Part shown: positions 1-8,772 of the stretch, in pieces | Layout: every line of letters starts with the position of its first letter | Numbering within the stretch: position 1 is the first letter of the stretch | Source of the DNA: Petasospora fabianii | Taxonomy: Eukaryota; Ascomycota; Saccharomycetes; Phaffomycetales; Wickerhamomycetaceae | Direction: 5' to 3' | Assembly: GCA_022641835.1 (NCBI GenBank) | Contig: CP048726.1 | Coordinates: 1 to 64,000, forward strand | Length of the DNA: 64,000 nucleotides | Notes under the pieces: model-generated | The model's database searches: none | What the model saw: only the letters and a program-made list of their open reading frames with translations | Told to the model about the DNA's origin: nothing | Translations under genes and position numbers: made by a program

Positions 1-943
1 AGGAGTTTGGTGATTTGTCATAAACCCTACTTATGCTCTTCAGTATGAGCTGTTTTTCTTGATTGTATAGTTTGTCTTCATCTTTTTCAAAGCTCCTCAC
101 CGCTAACTAGGTATATCTGATGTGGGGTTAAACAAGATATTGCGCATTGAAAGTTTTATTTTTCTTTCTTTTTCTGAGTTTATTTTACATGACATACCAA
201 AGTGGTTTATTCTAAATAACATGATATAGTGCAAAGTAGCAGGATGAGCGTATCATGCGGCTAGAACTGCCTCCTCAGTCATTGCCTTCAAACGGTCAAT
301 CAGGTGCTCCTAAAGTTGGGGTAAATGATGTTCGAGATTCGTGCTGCTGTCAGGAAGTTCCCGAGACAAGATGCCTATTGGACTGCAACTACTATAACTG
401 CAGATGACTTTTATCCCTGTCAAAAGCAACGTGCATAGCTGGTAATGAATTTGCCTTGAGGTTTTGCGGTTTGCAGGGGCTTGAGTCTCAAGATTGCAGC
501 AGAATCAGCTCAATAACAGTATCATGCAAAGCGCGGTTCACCCTAAATGTGGCCATCATCAACCTGGACTTTGCAGCTTTCAAAAGATTAGTTGAACGTA
601 ATCATGGGATGGTATAAGCTAACGGGTAGCTTTGTATAAGTGCGTTCTGGATCTAGATACTGCTTTGAGGGCTTTGGCTTGAAAACTAAAGTTAGAACTG
701 TATCATGGACCGAGGACATTTTCTCCGGCAGGGTTCGAGGCGCATGATGGCGCACTGATTTGGTGCATGAAGATAGGAGTATGCACCTCCAAGATAACTG
801 AGTCCTGCGAAATAGCAGGATGCAAACTTGAGTTTGACTACTGTCCTGATGGTATAAAACCAGGCAGCGGCGCAATACTTTCTTAATCCCTTCATGATGC
901 CGATACCGCAGCACCAGACACAATCTCTCAAATAATCTTTAAG
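1..943. other. Intergenic region upstream of the CBM1 gene
   Basis: No convincing gene is visible. The open frames here on the minus strand are short, low in recognisable content and start with non-ATG codons or late ATGs. The right end acts as promoter for the CBM1-repeat gene. I see no tRNA, no long repeat and no transposon signature. The 3' end of a neighbouring gene may lie just left of the window. Confidence 0.5.
853..859 (+). promoter_or_regulatory. TATA box of the CBM1-repeat gene
   Basis: A perfect TATAAAA lies 85 bp upstream of the ATG at 944, a usual spacing for yeast promoters. A strong TATA box suggests a regulated rather than housekeeping promoter. That is inference from position and consensus only. 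Confidence 0.5.
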
Positions 944-1855
944 ATGAGACTTACTCCACTACTTGCTACTTTGGCTATTGTTGAGTATACACTAGCTAGA
1001 AATGTGGCTAGCATGTGGGCACAATGCGGTGGAAAGGGTTGGAAGGGTGCAACTGAATGTCAGGAACCTGCCACTTGCTACTCCCAGAACCCATTCTACT
1101 ATCAGTGCACCACTTTTAAGGGTACCACTACAGCTGCAACTACCAAGTCACAAGTGACTGCTTCACCTACTGGTGAAGTTGCCATGTGGGGACAATGTGG
1201 TGGACAGAACTGGAAGGGCCCAACGAAGTGTGTTGAAGGTGCTACCTGTTATTCACAAAACCCATACTACTACCAGTGTACTACCGTCAAAAGTGCTTTA
1301 CCTACTGATGAAGCTGCGATGTGGGGACAATGTGGTGGAAAGAACTGGAAGGGCCCAACCAAGTGTGTTAAAGGTGCCACTTGTTATTCACAAAATCCAT
1401 TCTACTACCAGTGTACTACTTTCAAAAGTACTTCAACTACTTCGAAAGCTCCACCACCTATCACTTCACACCCAGCACCAACTGGGACGGTTGGTATGTG
1501 GGGCCAGTGTGGTGGAGAGAACTGGAAGGGTCCAACTAAGTGCGTTGAAGGAGCCACTTGTTACTCGCAGAATCCATATTACTATCAGTGTACGACCTTT
1601 GCTGGTGTATCATCACCACCATTCCACAACTCGTCTACTAACTCTGTCGAGACAACTCTCCATGGTACTAAGACAGCTCACACAAGTCTTGTGGGTATGT
1701 ACTCTCAGTGCGGTGGAAAAAACTGGAACGGTCCTACCAAGTGTGTTGAGGATGCTACATGTGTTTCACAGAATCCATTTTACCACCAGTGCACTACCAA
1801 GACTGAAAATACCAACCATAAGACTACTGATCATTGGATTTATTCTCCAAAGTGA
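944..1855 (+). CDS. Secreted protein with five CBM1 (fungal cellulose-binding) modules
   Basis: The 303-residue product starts with a probable signal peptide (residues 1-18, hydrophobic, ending TLA). Five CBM1 modules follow at about residues 24-56, 81-113, 126-158, 185-217 and 252-284. Each has the family pattern (W/Y)xQCGGxxWxGPTxC, then CxSQNPxYxQC, with four cysteines for two disulphides and the aromatic residues that form the flat sugar-binding face. Modules are joined by Ser/Thr/Pro-rich linkers of the kind that are O-glycosylated. No catalytic domain is present, so this is not a cellulase. CBM1 is known from enzymes of filamentous fungi, where it binds crystalline cellulose and sometimes chitin. 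Here it may bind wall or plant polysaccharide as an adhesin or wall-associated protein (inference). The start is the only ATG giving a signal peptide, and a TATA box lies 85 bp upstream. Confidence 0.9.
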   Translation: MRLTPLLATLAIVEYTLARNVASMWAQCGGKGWKGATECQEPATCYSQNPFYYQCTTFKGTTTAATTKSQVTASPTGEVAMWGQCGGQNWKGPTKCVEGATCYSQNPYYYQCTTVKSALPTDEAAMWGQCGGKNWKGPTKCVKGATCYSQNPFYYQCTTFKSTSTTSKAPPPITSHPAPTGTVGMWGQCGGENWKGPTKCVEGATCYSQNPYYYQCTTFAGVSSPPFHNSSTNSVETTLHGTKTAHTSLVGMYSQCGGKNWNGPTKCVEDATCVSQNPFYHQCTTKTENTNHKTTDHWIYSPK

Positions 1856-2090
1856 TCGATCATTCACGTACAATAGTCATCAGATGGTACTGCTTTAAAT
1901 GGCTATGCCCATACTCACTCTGTGTGCCCCCTTCTTTTATATCACTTCATACCCACATTAGATCAGCACGATAAGACATACAGTCGTGCCAATTGATGTT
2001 TTTTTCTATTCACAAAATTGTAGCATGCACATAATGTCCTACAACGGTATCAGAGTTACAACCAAGTCATTCCGTTGTTCAGTTTGATCT

Positions 2091-2963
2091 CTAATGATCT
2101 ATCTTCATACTAAAATCGACATAGCCGACACCTTGATGGATTGAAGATGTGCTATAGATATCAATCTCGTTTGTCAAATAGGACTTCACGTTCTGCAAGG
2201 TCAAACCACCACTGCATTCCAAAAGGAACTGCTTCTTACCTGCCCACTTAGACTTGATATTGGTAGCGGCAACCTTGATAGTCTCTCCTGTGAAGTTGTC
2301 AAGCATGATCACATCAGCACCAGCCTCGATGGCCTCGTTAGCTTCGTCTTCACTTTGACACTCAACCTCAATCTTGGTAGAGAAACCACAAACTTTTCTT
2401 GCACGTTTAACAGCATCAGTGATTGATCCAGTAGACCAGATGTGGTTATCCTTGAGCATAACCATTGAACTCAAGTCGTAACGATGCTGATCACAGCCAC
2501 CAACAAGCATGCAGTACTTCTCCAATCTTCTCAGTCCAGGCGTCGTCTTTCTGGTTCCAGCAATGAGACCAGTGTAACCTGATTCTCTGGCCAATGTGAT
2601 AGTTTTGTGGGATTGTGTGGCGATACCAGAACCTCTGGCTAGTAGATTGAGGGCTGTTCTCTCAGCGAGGAGCAGGTTACGGGAGGGACCACTGAGCTTT
2701 GCGACGGCCAGCTTACCATCTGGACGAAGGTAATCGCCCTCTTTCACGAGCCATTCGACCTTGAGCTTGCATTGGTCAAACACCTCCTGGGCAAAGGGAA
2801 TACCTGCGATGACACCTTCCTGCTTGCACCAAAGTGTGGCCGTCTTTTGGTCGTTACCCACGACGTAGCCACCGTAGTCGAACGAGGGCACATCCTCGGA
2901 TAGCCAGCGTGTCACATCAGTCTTCCACTCACCGCTGACAGGGAGAAGGTGCTCGAGGGACAT
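2091..2963 (-). CDS. BNA6: Nicotinate-nucleotide pyrophosphorylase (quinolinate phosphoribosyltransferase)
   Basis: This 290-residue protein matches the QPRTase family over its whole length. The enzyme converts quinolinate and PRPP to nicotinate mononucleotide, CO2 and pyrophosphate, the step that feeds kynurenine-derived quinolinate into NAD. Visible family landmarks are the [16 protein letters not shown] helix, the [10 protein letters not shown] substrate-binding segment, [15 protein letters not shown], and the [18 protein letters not shown] and DNFTGE barrel strands. Length equals the usual 290-300 residues. It is divergent from ADE4, whose ATG lies 429 bp away, so the two share an intergenic promoter region. 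ATG at 2963 fits the family N-terminus. Confidence 0.95.
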   Translation of the reverse strand: MSLEHLLPVSGEWKTDVTRWLSEDVPSFDYGGYVVGNDQKTATLWCKQEGVIAGIPFAQEVFDQCKLKVEWLVKEGDYLRPDGKLAVAKLSGPSRNLLLAERTALNLLARGSGIATQSHKTITLARESGYTGLIAGTRKTTPGLRRLEKYCMLVGGCDQHRYDLSSMVMLKDNHIWSTGSITDAVKRARKVCGFSTKIEVECQSEDEANEAIEAGADVIMLDNFTGETIKVAATNIKSKWAGKKQFLLECSGGLTLQNVKSYLTNEIDIYSTSSIHQGVGYVDFSMKIDH

Positions 2964-3392
2964 GTTGTAATGGTTATGTAATATGAGGTATCGTTCCCCA
3001 GACGCCGGCGCAGTAGCGATCTGTATCTCCTCCGCTTTTTCGCCTCCTCGATAGATCGTTTGTGTGACCGAGTCCAGACCCCGCGAATCTCACAAATTGG
3101 TGCAATTTCTTTTTCGGCATTATCCTTCTTTCTCCATCGGGCACGCCTTCGCACCAACAGGAAAAAAATTTAGATAGATCCCGGCCTTTAGACTTCTCCC
3201 CCATGGTCAAAGACGATTAAACCATGCACCACAGCCAGTGAGTAGAACCACACACCCCATATACAGGTTCTCTGAATGATGATACCATCAATTTTTTAGA
3301 CGTTAGACTTCCTAACTTCTATTGAGGAGAACGTTGATCGCATCTGACTACTAACACTCACTTTGGACCTATTCATCAACAGGAACAGCAGA
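2964..3392. promoter_or_regulatory. Shared BNA6/ADE4 divergent promoter region
   Basis: This 429-bp gap separates two divergent biosynthetic genes, NAD and purine synthesis, both of which consume PRPP. The open frames in it lack ATG starts or recognisable content. I saw no exact Bas1-type TGACTC site. Apart from a promoter role I see nothing. Confidence 0.5.
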
Positions 3393-4940
3393 ATGTGTGG
3401 TATTCTCGGATTGTGTCTCGCAGACCAGACCGCTAGAGCTGGTCCAGAGCTCTATGATGGTGCCCTTTTCCTTCAGCACCGTGGTCAAGATGCCGCAGGT
3501 ATTACCACATCCGGCCCTGGTGGTCGTTTCTATCAATGTAAGGGTAACGGTATGGCCAGAGAGGTCTTCACACAGGAGAGACTTGCTGGTCTTGTCGGTA
3601 ATGTTGGTATTGCTCATCTCAGATACCCTACGGCAGGTTCCTCTTCTGGTTCCGAAGCCCAACCATTCTACGTCAACTCCCCATACGGTATCTCCCTTGC
3701 ACACAACGGTAACTTGGTCAACACCAAGGAGCTTAGAAAGTTCCTCGATGAGGAGGTTCACAGACACATTAACACCGACTCCGATTCTGAACTTCTCTTG
3801 AATATCTTTGCCAACGAGCTTGATCTCTACAACAAGGCGAGAGTGAACAACGATGATATCTTCCATGCTCTTGAAGGTATGTTCAAGCGTTGTCGTGGTG
3901 CCTACGCCTGTGTCGGTTTGTTGGCCGGTTATGGTATGTTTGCATTCAGAGATCCAAATGGTATCAGACCAGTGTTGTTTGGAGAGCGTATCAATGAGGA
4001 TGGTACCAAGGACCATATGGTTGCCTCTGAGTCCGTCGTGTTGAAGGCTCACAACTTCAAGACATTTAGAGATTTGATGCCAGGTGAGGCCGTCATTGTG
4101 CAAAAGACGGGTAAGGTTGAGTTCAGACAGGTTATCCCAATTAAGAACTACACTCCAGATATCTTTGAGTACGTCTACTTTGCCAGACCAGACTCTATCT
4201 TGGATGGAATCTCTGTTTACCACACCAGATTGGAGATGGGTGCTAAGCTCGCTACTCATCTTAAGGAGAAGACTTTCAAGGGCGCTGACATTTCCAAGGA
4301 GATTGATGTCGTGATTCCAATCCCTGACACATCAAGAAATACAGCATTGGAGTGTGCCGCACAGCTGAAGCTTCCTTTCAGAGAAGGCTTCGTTAAGAAT
4401 ACATATGTCGGAAGAACTTTCATCATGGCAGACCAAAAGAAGAGAGTCTCTTCAGTCAGAAGAAAACTGAATGCTATGGAGTCCGAGTTCAAGGGAAGAA
4501 ACGTCTTGCTCGTTGATGACTCCATTGTCAGAGGTACCACTTCTAAGGAGATCATTCAGATGGCCAGAGAAGCTGGTGCCAACAAGGTTTACTTTGCATC
4601 TGCCGCTCCTGCGATCAGACACAATCACATCTACGGTATTGATCTTGCTGATACTAGGGCTCTCGTTGCCTTCAACAGAACAGAGGCGGAAGTTGCCGAG
4701 TACTTGGGTGCAGACAAGGTTGTATATCAGACCCTTGAGGATCTTCTTGAGTGCGTCCAGCCTCACAGCGATAAGATCACAGGATTTGAGGTTGGTGTCT
4801 TCAACGGAGACTACATCACTGGTGTGGAGGAAGGTTACTTAGAGGAGCTCGAGCAGATGAGAGCCCGTAACAAGCAGCTTAACGGAAACGCAAAGGCTGA
4901 GGTTGACATTGGTATCTACAACTTGGGCGATTACAAGTGA
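3393..4940 (+). CDS. ADE4: Amidophosphoribosyltransferase (glutamine PRPP amidotransferase)
   Basis: First committed step of purine synthesis: PRPP and glutamine give 5-phosphoribosylamine. The start is placed at the ATG that puts Cys at residue 2 (MCGILG), because removal of Met exposes the catalytic N-terminal nucleophile of this class II glutamine amidotransferase. A longer open frame from a TTG at 3363 cannot be the mature form. The glutaminase domain includes the QHRGQDAAGI, HLRYPTAGSS and AHNGN motifs. The C-terminal phosphoribosyltransferase domain carries the PRPP loop VLLVDDSIVRGTTS at about residues 370-383. The 515-residue length fits yeast Ade4. Cytosolic. Certain except for regulation. 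Confidence 0.97.
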   Translation: MCGILGLCLADQTARAGPELYDGALFLQHRGQDAAGITTSGPGGRFYQCKGNGMAREVFTQERLAGLVGNVGIAHLRYPTAGSSSGSEAQPFYVNSPYGISLAHNGNLVNTKELRKFLDEEVHRHINTDSDSELLLNIFANELDLYNKARVNNDDIFHALEGMFKRCRGAYACVGLLAGYGMFAFRDPNGIRPVLFGERINEDGTKDHMVASESVVLKAHNFKTFRDLMPGEAVIVQKTGKVEFRQVIPIKNYTPDIFEYVYFARPDSILDGISVYHTRLEMGAKLATHLKEKTFKGADISKEIDVVIPIPDTSRNTALECAAQLKLPFREGFVKNTYVGRTFIMADQKKRVSSVRRKLNAMESEFKGRNVLLVDDSIVRGTTSKEIIQMAREAGANKVYFASAAPAIRHNHIYGIDLADTRALVAFNRTEAEVAEYLGADKVVYQTLEDLLECVQPHSDKITGFEVGVFNGDYITGVEEGYLEELEQMRARNKQLNGNAKAEVDIGIYNLGDYK

Positions 4941-5172
4941 ATTTTTAATGGCATAGATAAAAGAACAAAACATTAATGAATATTTGAATGACACCGAGCT
5001 TGTTGAATTGTGTAGCGATCACTTTGAAGTTGATGATTTACGTGGAAAGATCTAGAGATTGTAAGTCTGCGAGTTCTGATGTCATGCGTCCCGCTCCATC
5101 ATGAAAATGCGAAATGTAAACACGCTTTCCTTCAGTTGCAACAAAGTCGATCTGACAACCAAGGGGCTAACA

Positions 5173-5999
5173 ATGGGTCTCTTTGAGAACTTTGACACGC
5201 AAAAGAAGCCCAACAAGAACTTGGTGATAATTAGCTGTGAGTAGCTTGAGATCTTTCGTCATGGGAAGTCACACTAACCAAAAAGTTGAAAGATAGCGCC
5301 ACCACTTTCCCGCAGACTATCATTCAAGCACTCCAGCGAAGCACAAAGCAGCCACCTCAATCATTCCACATAGGATACACGTTTGCAACAGGTGATAACG
5401 ATGACTTGATAAATATCTACACTCTGCAAACACCGTCAGAGACGGCACTCGCGCTGGTGGGCAAGCCAGACTTGTGCGTCTACGTCTTTGACTACAACGA
5501 TGACCCCCATACTTGGATCGACAGTATCTCAAAGACTCCATGTACCGAGGGACCGGTACTTATCCTCGTCGTCAACCAATCTAAGGTGAATGTGCTTATT
5601 GAGCAGGACGTACATGAAGCAATCCAGCTTGCGCTTCGAACAGTATGCTTGAAAGAGGGCTACTCGTTGCTTTATACATCTGACATCAAGCTTATCAGAA
5701 AGGTGGTTACCGCTAAGTTGAGCGGCTCATCACTGGGGAGCATAGCCATGAGTGATTACCGTGATATGTTTTTGGATGCTGGTACTGACAGCTGGCCCAA
5801 GATTGCCGCCCTTGCTGAGGGAGTAACACCTGAAGAGCTGGAGGAAACTGCCGCCGAGTGGAGATCGCCAACGGGTCCAGTCTTGACAAGATTCAAAGAG
5901 CATGTTGCTCCACGAAGTCACAAGGAAGATGCCGCCAAAACTAAGAAGCAAACAATAAGTTCACTGCCGACGTACTCGGAGTTCATCAACAGTTTATAG
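5173..5999 (+). CDS. Dynein light intermediate chain-like protein (spliced)
   Basis: Two exons, 5173-5236 and 5293-5999, give a 256-residue protein starting MGLFENFDTQKK. The 56-nt intron has a GTGAGT donor, a CACTAAC branch site at 5272-5278 and an AAAG acceptor. The nearer AG at 5285 would shift into a stop, while the acceptor at 5292 keeps frame. The best recognisable stretch is a CLKEGYSLLYTS segment close to the CLQYGAALIYTS signature of dynein light intermediate chains, followed by a KIAALAEG segment. A classical P-loop is not visible, as in degenerate fungal members. If correct, it is a Dyn3-type subunit of cytoplasmic dynein. An Irc6/adaptin-binding G-like protein is the main alternative. 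Confidence 0.5.
5237..5292 (+). other. Spliceosomal intron in the dynein LIC-like gene
   Basis: Donor GTGAGT, branch CACTAAC and acceptor at 5292, 56 nt in phase 1. The splice joins exon 1 to the long downstream frame through a Tyr codon. The acceptor is AAAG rather than the preferred YAG, so the exact 3' site is less sure than the donor. Confidence 0.6.
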
Positions 6000-6011
6000 G
6001 TCCTTAAGAAG

Positions 6012-6017
6012 ACGCGT
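6012..6017. promoter_or_regulatory. ACGCGT (MCB-type) site inside a perfect 12-bp palindrome
   Basis: ACGCGT is the MluI cell-cycle box core bound by MBF, and its CGCG centre is also bound by Rsc3-type factors. It sits in the palindrome AAGACGCGTCTT (6009-6020), about 170 bp before the REX1 ATG. Function is inferred from the motif only. Confidence 0.4.
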
Positions 6018-6188
6018 CTTTACTAGTCATTTGTGCCTCTTTGTAGACTTCCTCCCGCGCAACACCGCGCGCCAAAATCACTAGGGGCCTCCACACGAAA
6101 AAACGTTCATGGCCCAAGACTAGCTGCAAGTCATAGGCATTTTCTCCCTTGCTGCCCAGGAAGAAACCTCCCCTTCCCCAGCAAAGCA

Positions 6189-7787
6189 ATGGCTGGCCTT
6201 GACGACGTGGCCAAAATAGACATCAACACAACACTCCACGACGAGGAGAAGACAAAGCGACTCATCAGTATGGCGAAGAGAAGAAGATCGTCTGCTGCAT
6301 CGAACCCGCCTACACCACTCTCCATCAAGCGTCCTCCAACGAAGAAAAAACATCTCAACCCTAGCATCGAAATCGAAAAGGCAGTCCACCCACAGAAGGA
6401 GTTCAAGTTCTCTACTCTTCGAGATTTGGCCCTGTACACACTCCAGGTGGGGGATAACTGTCCGAAGTACATCAAGGTCAAGAACAGAGCGCAGATCAAC
6501 AATGTTGTCTTGGTCACTACGCCAGGTTTGGATGCACTAACACATTTTGGAGCCACCGATATACCACCATCTACTGACAATATCACCGAGGGTCTTCCTG
6601 TGCTGAAAGAAAATTTCCAGGAGTTTGTTCGTCTCACTGCCCCCGGAGACAGGGAATCAGTCTATCCTTTGATGAAATCCCTCTCGATGAGACCATTCAC
6701 TAAGTCTGAGAAGTCACGAATCACCAAAGAGCTCAAAGATAAAAAACTGGTGCTTCCAGACTTGAAGATGACCCTCGAGGAGATGACACTTAATGGCTAC
6801 CCAATTCATCCCATGACAGATGCAGTCATTGCAGGAGAAACGCCCGAAGGCTGGATCGATACCAAGAAGTTTGCACATGACGGATCACATACGTTTGCTC
6901 TTGACTGTGAAATGTGTGAGACTGCCAGTGGAAAAACACTAACTAGAATCTCTGTCATAGACTTTGATGAGACAGTGATCATGGATGAGTACGTCAAACC
7001 TGCAGAAGAAATTACAGATTATCTCACACAGTACAGTGGTATCACCAGGGAGATTCTAGAAGGCGTCACTACTACCCTTGAGGACATCCAAAGAAAGCTA
7101 CTTGAGATAATCAGCACAGACGACTTCCTCATCGGTCACTCTCTGGAAAACGATCTCAAGGTCATGAGACTACGTCATCCTAACATCATTGATACGTCCG
7201 TGGTCTTTGAACATCCAAGAGGCCCACCATTCAAATCATCACTAAAATATCTCACCAGAGTTTATCTCCAACGATCTATTCAGAACGGTGAGCACGATTC
7301 CATTGAGGATTCTAAGGCATGTCTTGATCTCGTCAAGCTCAAACTGGTTGAAGGAGGATTACTGGGCAAAGTTGTTGATGGACAGTCTGTGTTTGAAGAC
7401 TTGATGAAGCTTGAAAAGAAGGCCGTCTTCATTGATCGTACTAGAGTCCAACCGAATCAGGAAAGGTATATTCAGTGCGCGAATGAAGATGATATTGTTG
7501 ATACTATTATTAAGAAGGTACCGACACATCATCTCGTTATCGGTAATCTCAGATCGGACAAAGAGAGCTTATCTGAGCTCAATAGCCGTCTCGAGAAAAT
7601 ACTTTCGGCTCTACCACCAAAGACAATCTTCATAGTTGCGTCAGGATCAGGTGAGCAGACAGAGATGAGAAAGCTGGCATTAGAGAAGAAAGCACACCCA
7701 GAGTTATGGACCACGGAAGATGAGGAGAAACTACGGGAGATCACGAGAACTACAAGACTAGGCGTGGGCTTCTTCAAGATCATCTGA
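6189..7787 (+). CDS. REX1: Rex1/Rnh70-type 3'-5' RNA exonuclease
   Basis: A 532-residue DEDDh exonuclease. Exonuclease motifs are seen in order: FALDCEMCE (about residue 236, the DxE pair), IGHSLENDLK (about 315) and HDSIEDSKACLD (about 369, histidine and final Asp). These place it in the REXO1/Rnh70 group, which trims the 3' ends of 5S rRNA and tRNA precursors in the nucleus. A basic Lys/Arg-rich patch near residues 28-58 is a likely nuclear signal. The frame is open further upstream from a GTG at 6033, but the first ATG (6189) gives a normal N-terminus of MAGLDDVAK. It is convergent with RTT102, with only 31 bp between stops. Confidence 0.88.
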   Translation: MAGLDDVAKIDINTTLHDEEKTKRLISMAKRRRSSAASNPPTPLSIKRPPTKKKHLNPSIEIEKAVHPQKEFKFSTLRDLALYTLQVGDNCPKYIKVKNRAQINNVVLVTTPGLDALTHFGATDIPPSTDNITEGLPVLKENFQEFVRLTAPGDRESVYPLMKSLSMRPFTKSEKSRITKELKDKKLVLPDLKMTLEEMTLNGYPIHPMTDAVIAGETPEGWIDTKKFAHDGSHTFALDCEMCETASGKTLTRISVIDFDETVIMDEYVKPAEEITDYLTQYSGITREILEGVTTTLEDIQRKLLEIISTDDFLIGHSLENDLKVMRLRHPNIIDTSVVFEHPRGPPFKSSLKYLTRVYLQRSIQNGEHDSIEDSKACLDLVKLKLVEGGLLGKVVDGQSVFEDLMKLEKKAVFIDRTRVQPNQERYIQCANEDDIVDTIIKKVPTHHLVIGNLRSDKESLSELNSRLEKILSALPPKTIFIVASGSGEQTEMRKLALEKKAHPELWTTEDEEKLREITRTTRLGVGFFKII

Positions 7788-7818
7788 ATAGCATTAAAAA
7801 TAATTTGAACATCTAGCT

Positions 7819-8511
7819 TTATGGCGCAGATTCTGGCTCAGCCGCAACATCTGGAGTAGCAACAGCCGGTTCAGTTGGAGCCGGGGTGGCAGATACACTT
7901 TCAATTGGTGTCTCGTTAGAAGGTGTAACCTCAGCAGAGGCGTCAGTCATCGGTGTGTCAGCAGCTGGGGTATCCGTAGAGGGAACATTGACAGCAGGTG
8001 TTTGAAGAGTTGGTGTTTCTGTGGTTGGTGTCTCCGAACCTGGTGTCTCAGGAGCCGGGGTAGGATCTGCAGTTGGAGTTGCAGTTTGCGCAGCATCAGA
8101 AGCAGCATCATCAGTGCTCTTAGAAAGGCCGGGAAGCGCACTTTCAGATCCAACCGCGCCTCTGATAGCGTCATCACTCATACCGTTCGTTGTGTCTCTT
8201 GTCTGTTTGTTGGTGTTGTACTTGTTCAAGTCTATATAGTCGGAGTCGTCACCGTCGGCAACCTCCTTGTAGTCAGTGTCAACCATCCATGTCCTTATTG
8301 AGAAGTTGAGCTTTTGTGAAGCCTCTGGTGTATCTCTCTCATCGTGAAATGGCGTTGGTGTGGCACTTGTTGATGGTGGAGCCGTTGGGGCGGTCTTGGC
8401 TGGGGTATACCAATCACGCTTCCAGCGCTTGTCTTGGGGCTCGGATCCAAAGTTGACGGTATTAGCGCTTCTAACAAGCGATTGTCCGTATAGAGACTGT
8501 CTAACGGACAT
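7819..8511 (-). CDS. RTT102: RTT102-like subunit of RSC and SWI/SNF
   Basis: The 230-residue product has the three conserved patches of yeast Rtt102: WKRDWYTPAK (residues 30-39), an IRTWM segment with a downstream DYIDLNKY, and DDAIRGAVGSESALPGLS (about 113-130). Rtt102 binds the Arp7-Arp9 pair of the RSC and SWI/SNF chromatin remodellers. The start is the ATG giving MSVRQSLYG; the open frame extends 24 codons further upstream but with no conserved content. The S. cerevisiae protein is about 157 residues. Here a tail of about 90 residues rich in Thr, Pro, Ala and Glu, with repeated ETP/DTP steps, is added. Divergent from TAF1, with which it shares a 261-bp promoter. Confidence 0.85.
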   Translation of the reverse strand: MSVRQSLYGQSLVRSANTVNFGSEPQDKRWKRDWYTPAKTAPTAPPSTSATPTPFHDERDTPEASQKLNFSIRTWMVDTDYKEVADGDDSDYIDLNKYNTNKQTRDTTNGMSDDAIRGAVGSESALPGLSKSTDDAASDAAQTATPTADPTPAPETPGSETPTTETPTLQTPAVNVPSTDTPAADTPMTDASAEVTPSNETPIESVSATPAPTEPAVATPDVAAEPESAP

Positions 8512-8772
8512 TGTAAGGTTCCAGGGTTGATGAAAGGGGCTGTTTAGCACGAGGTTCAACCAACAACACGTCAACAGCACCAAGGACCAGCTTTCGAAAA
8601 TCGTGAACTTGATTGTTAATGGTGTTCGGGTTTGTAGCGCGCGCGTTTATGTTTTCGATCATCATGACCAGTGGATATAACTCAAGTGGACATATAGCGG
8701 CAAAAACTTGACCTTTTTTTTGACGGAAACTAGGTCACCAGATTGCCATAAAGGTTGTCACATCAGTCCACC

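Noticed and set aside
1173-1898. 241-codon overlapping frame inside the CBM1 gene
   Set aside because: It follows the internal repeats out of frame and encodes no sensible protein.
3363-3392. Longer ADE4 start (TTG)
   Set aside because: The enzyme needs Cys at position 2 after Met, which only the ATG at 3393 provides.
3369-4259. 296-codon frame antisense to ADE4
   Set aside because: It mirrors the biased codons of ADE4, has no ATG-supported domain and lies wholly within a certain gene.
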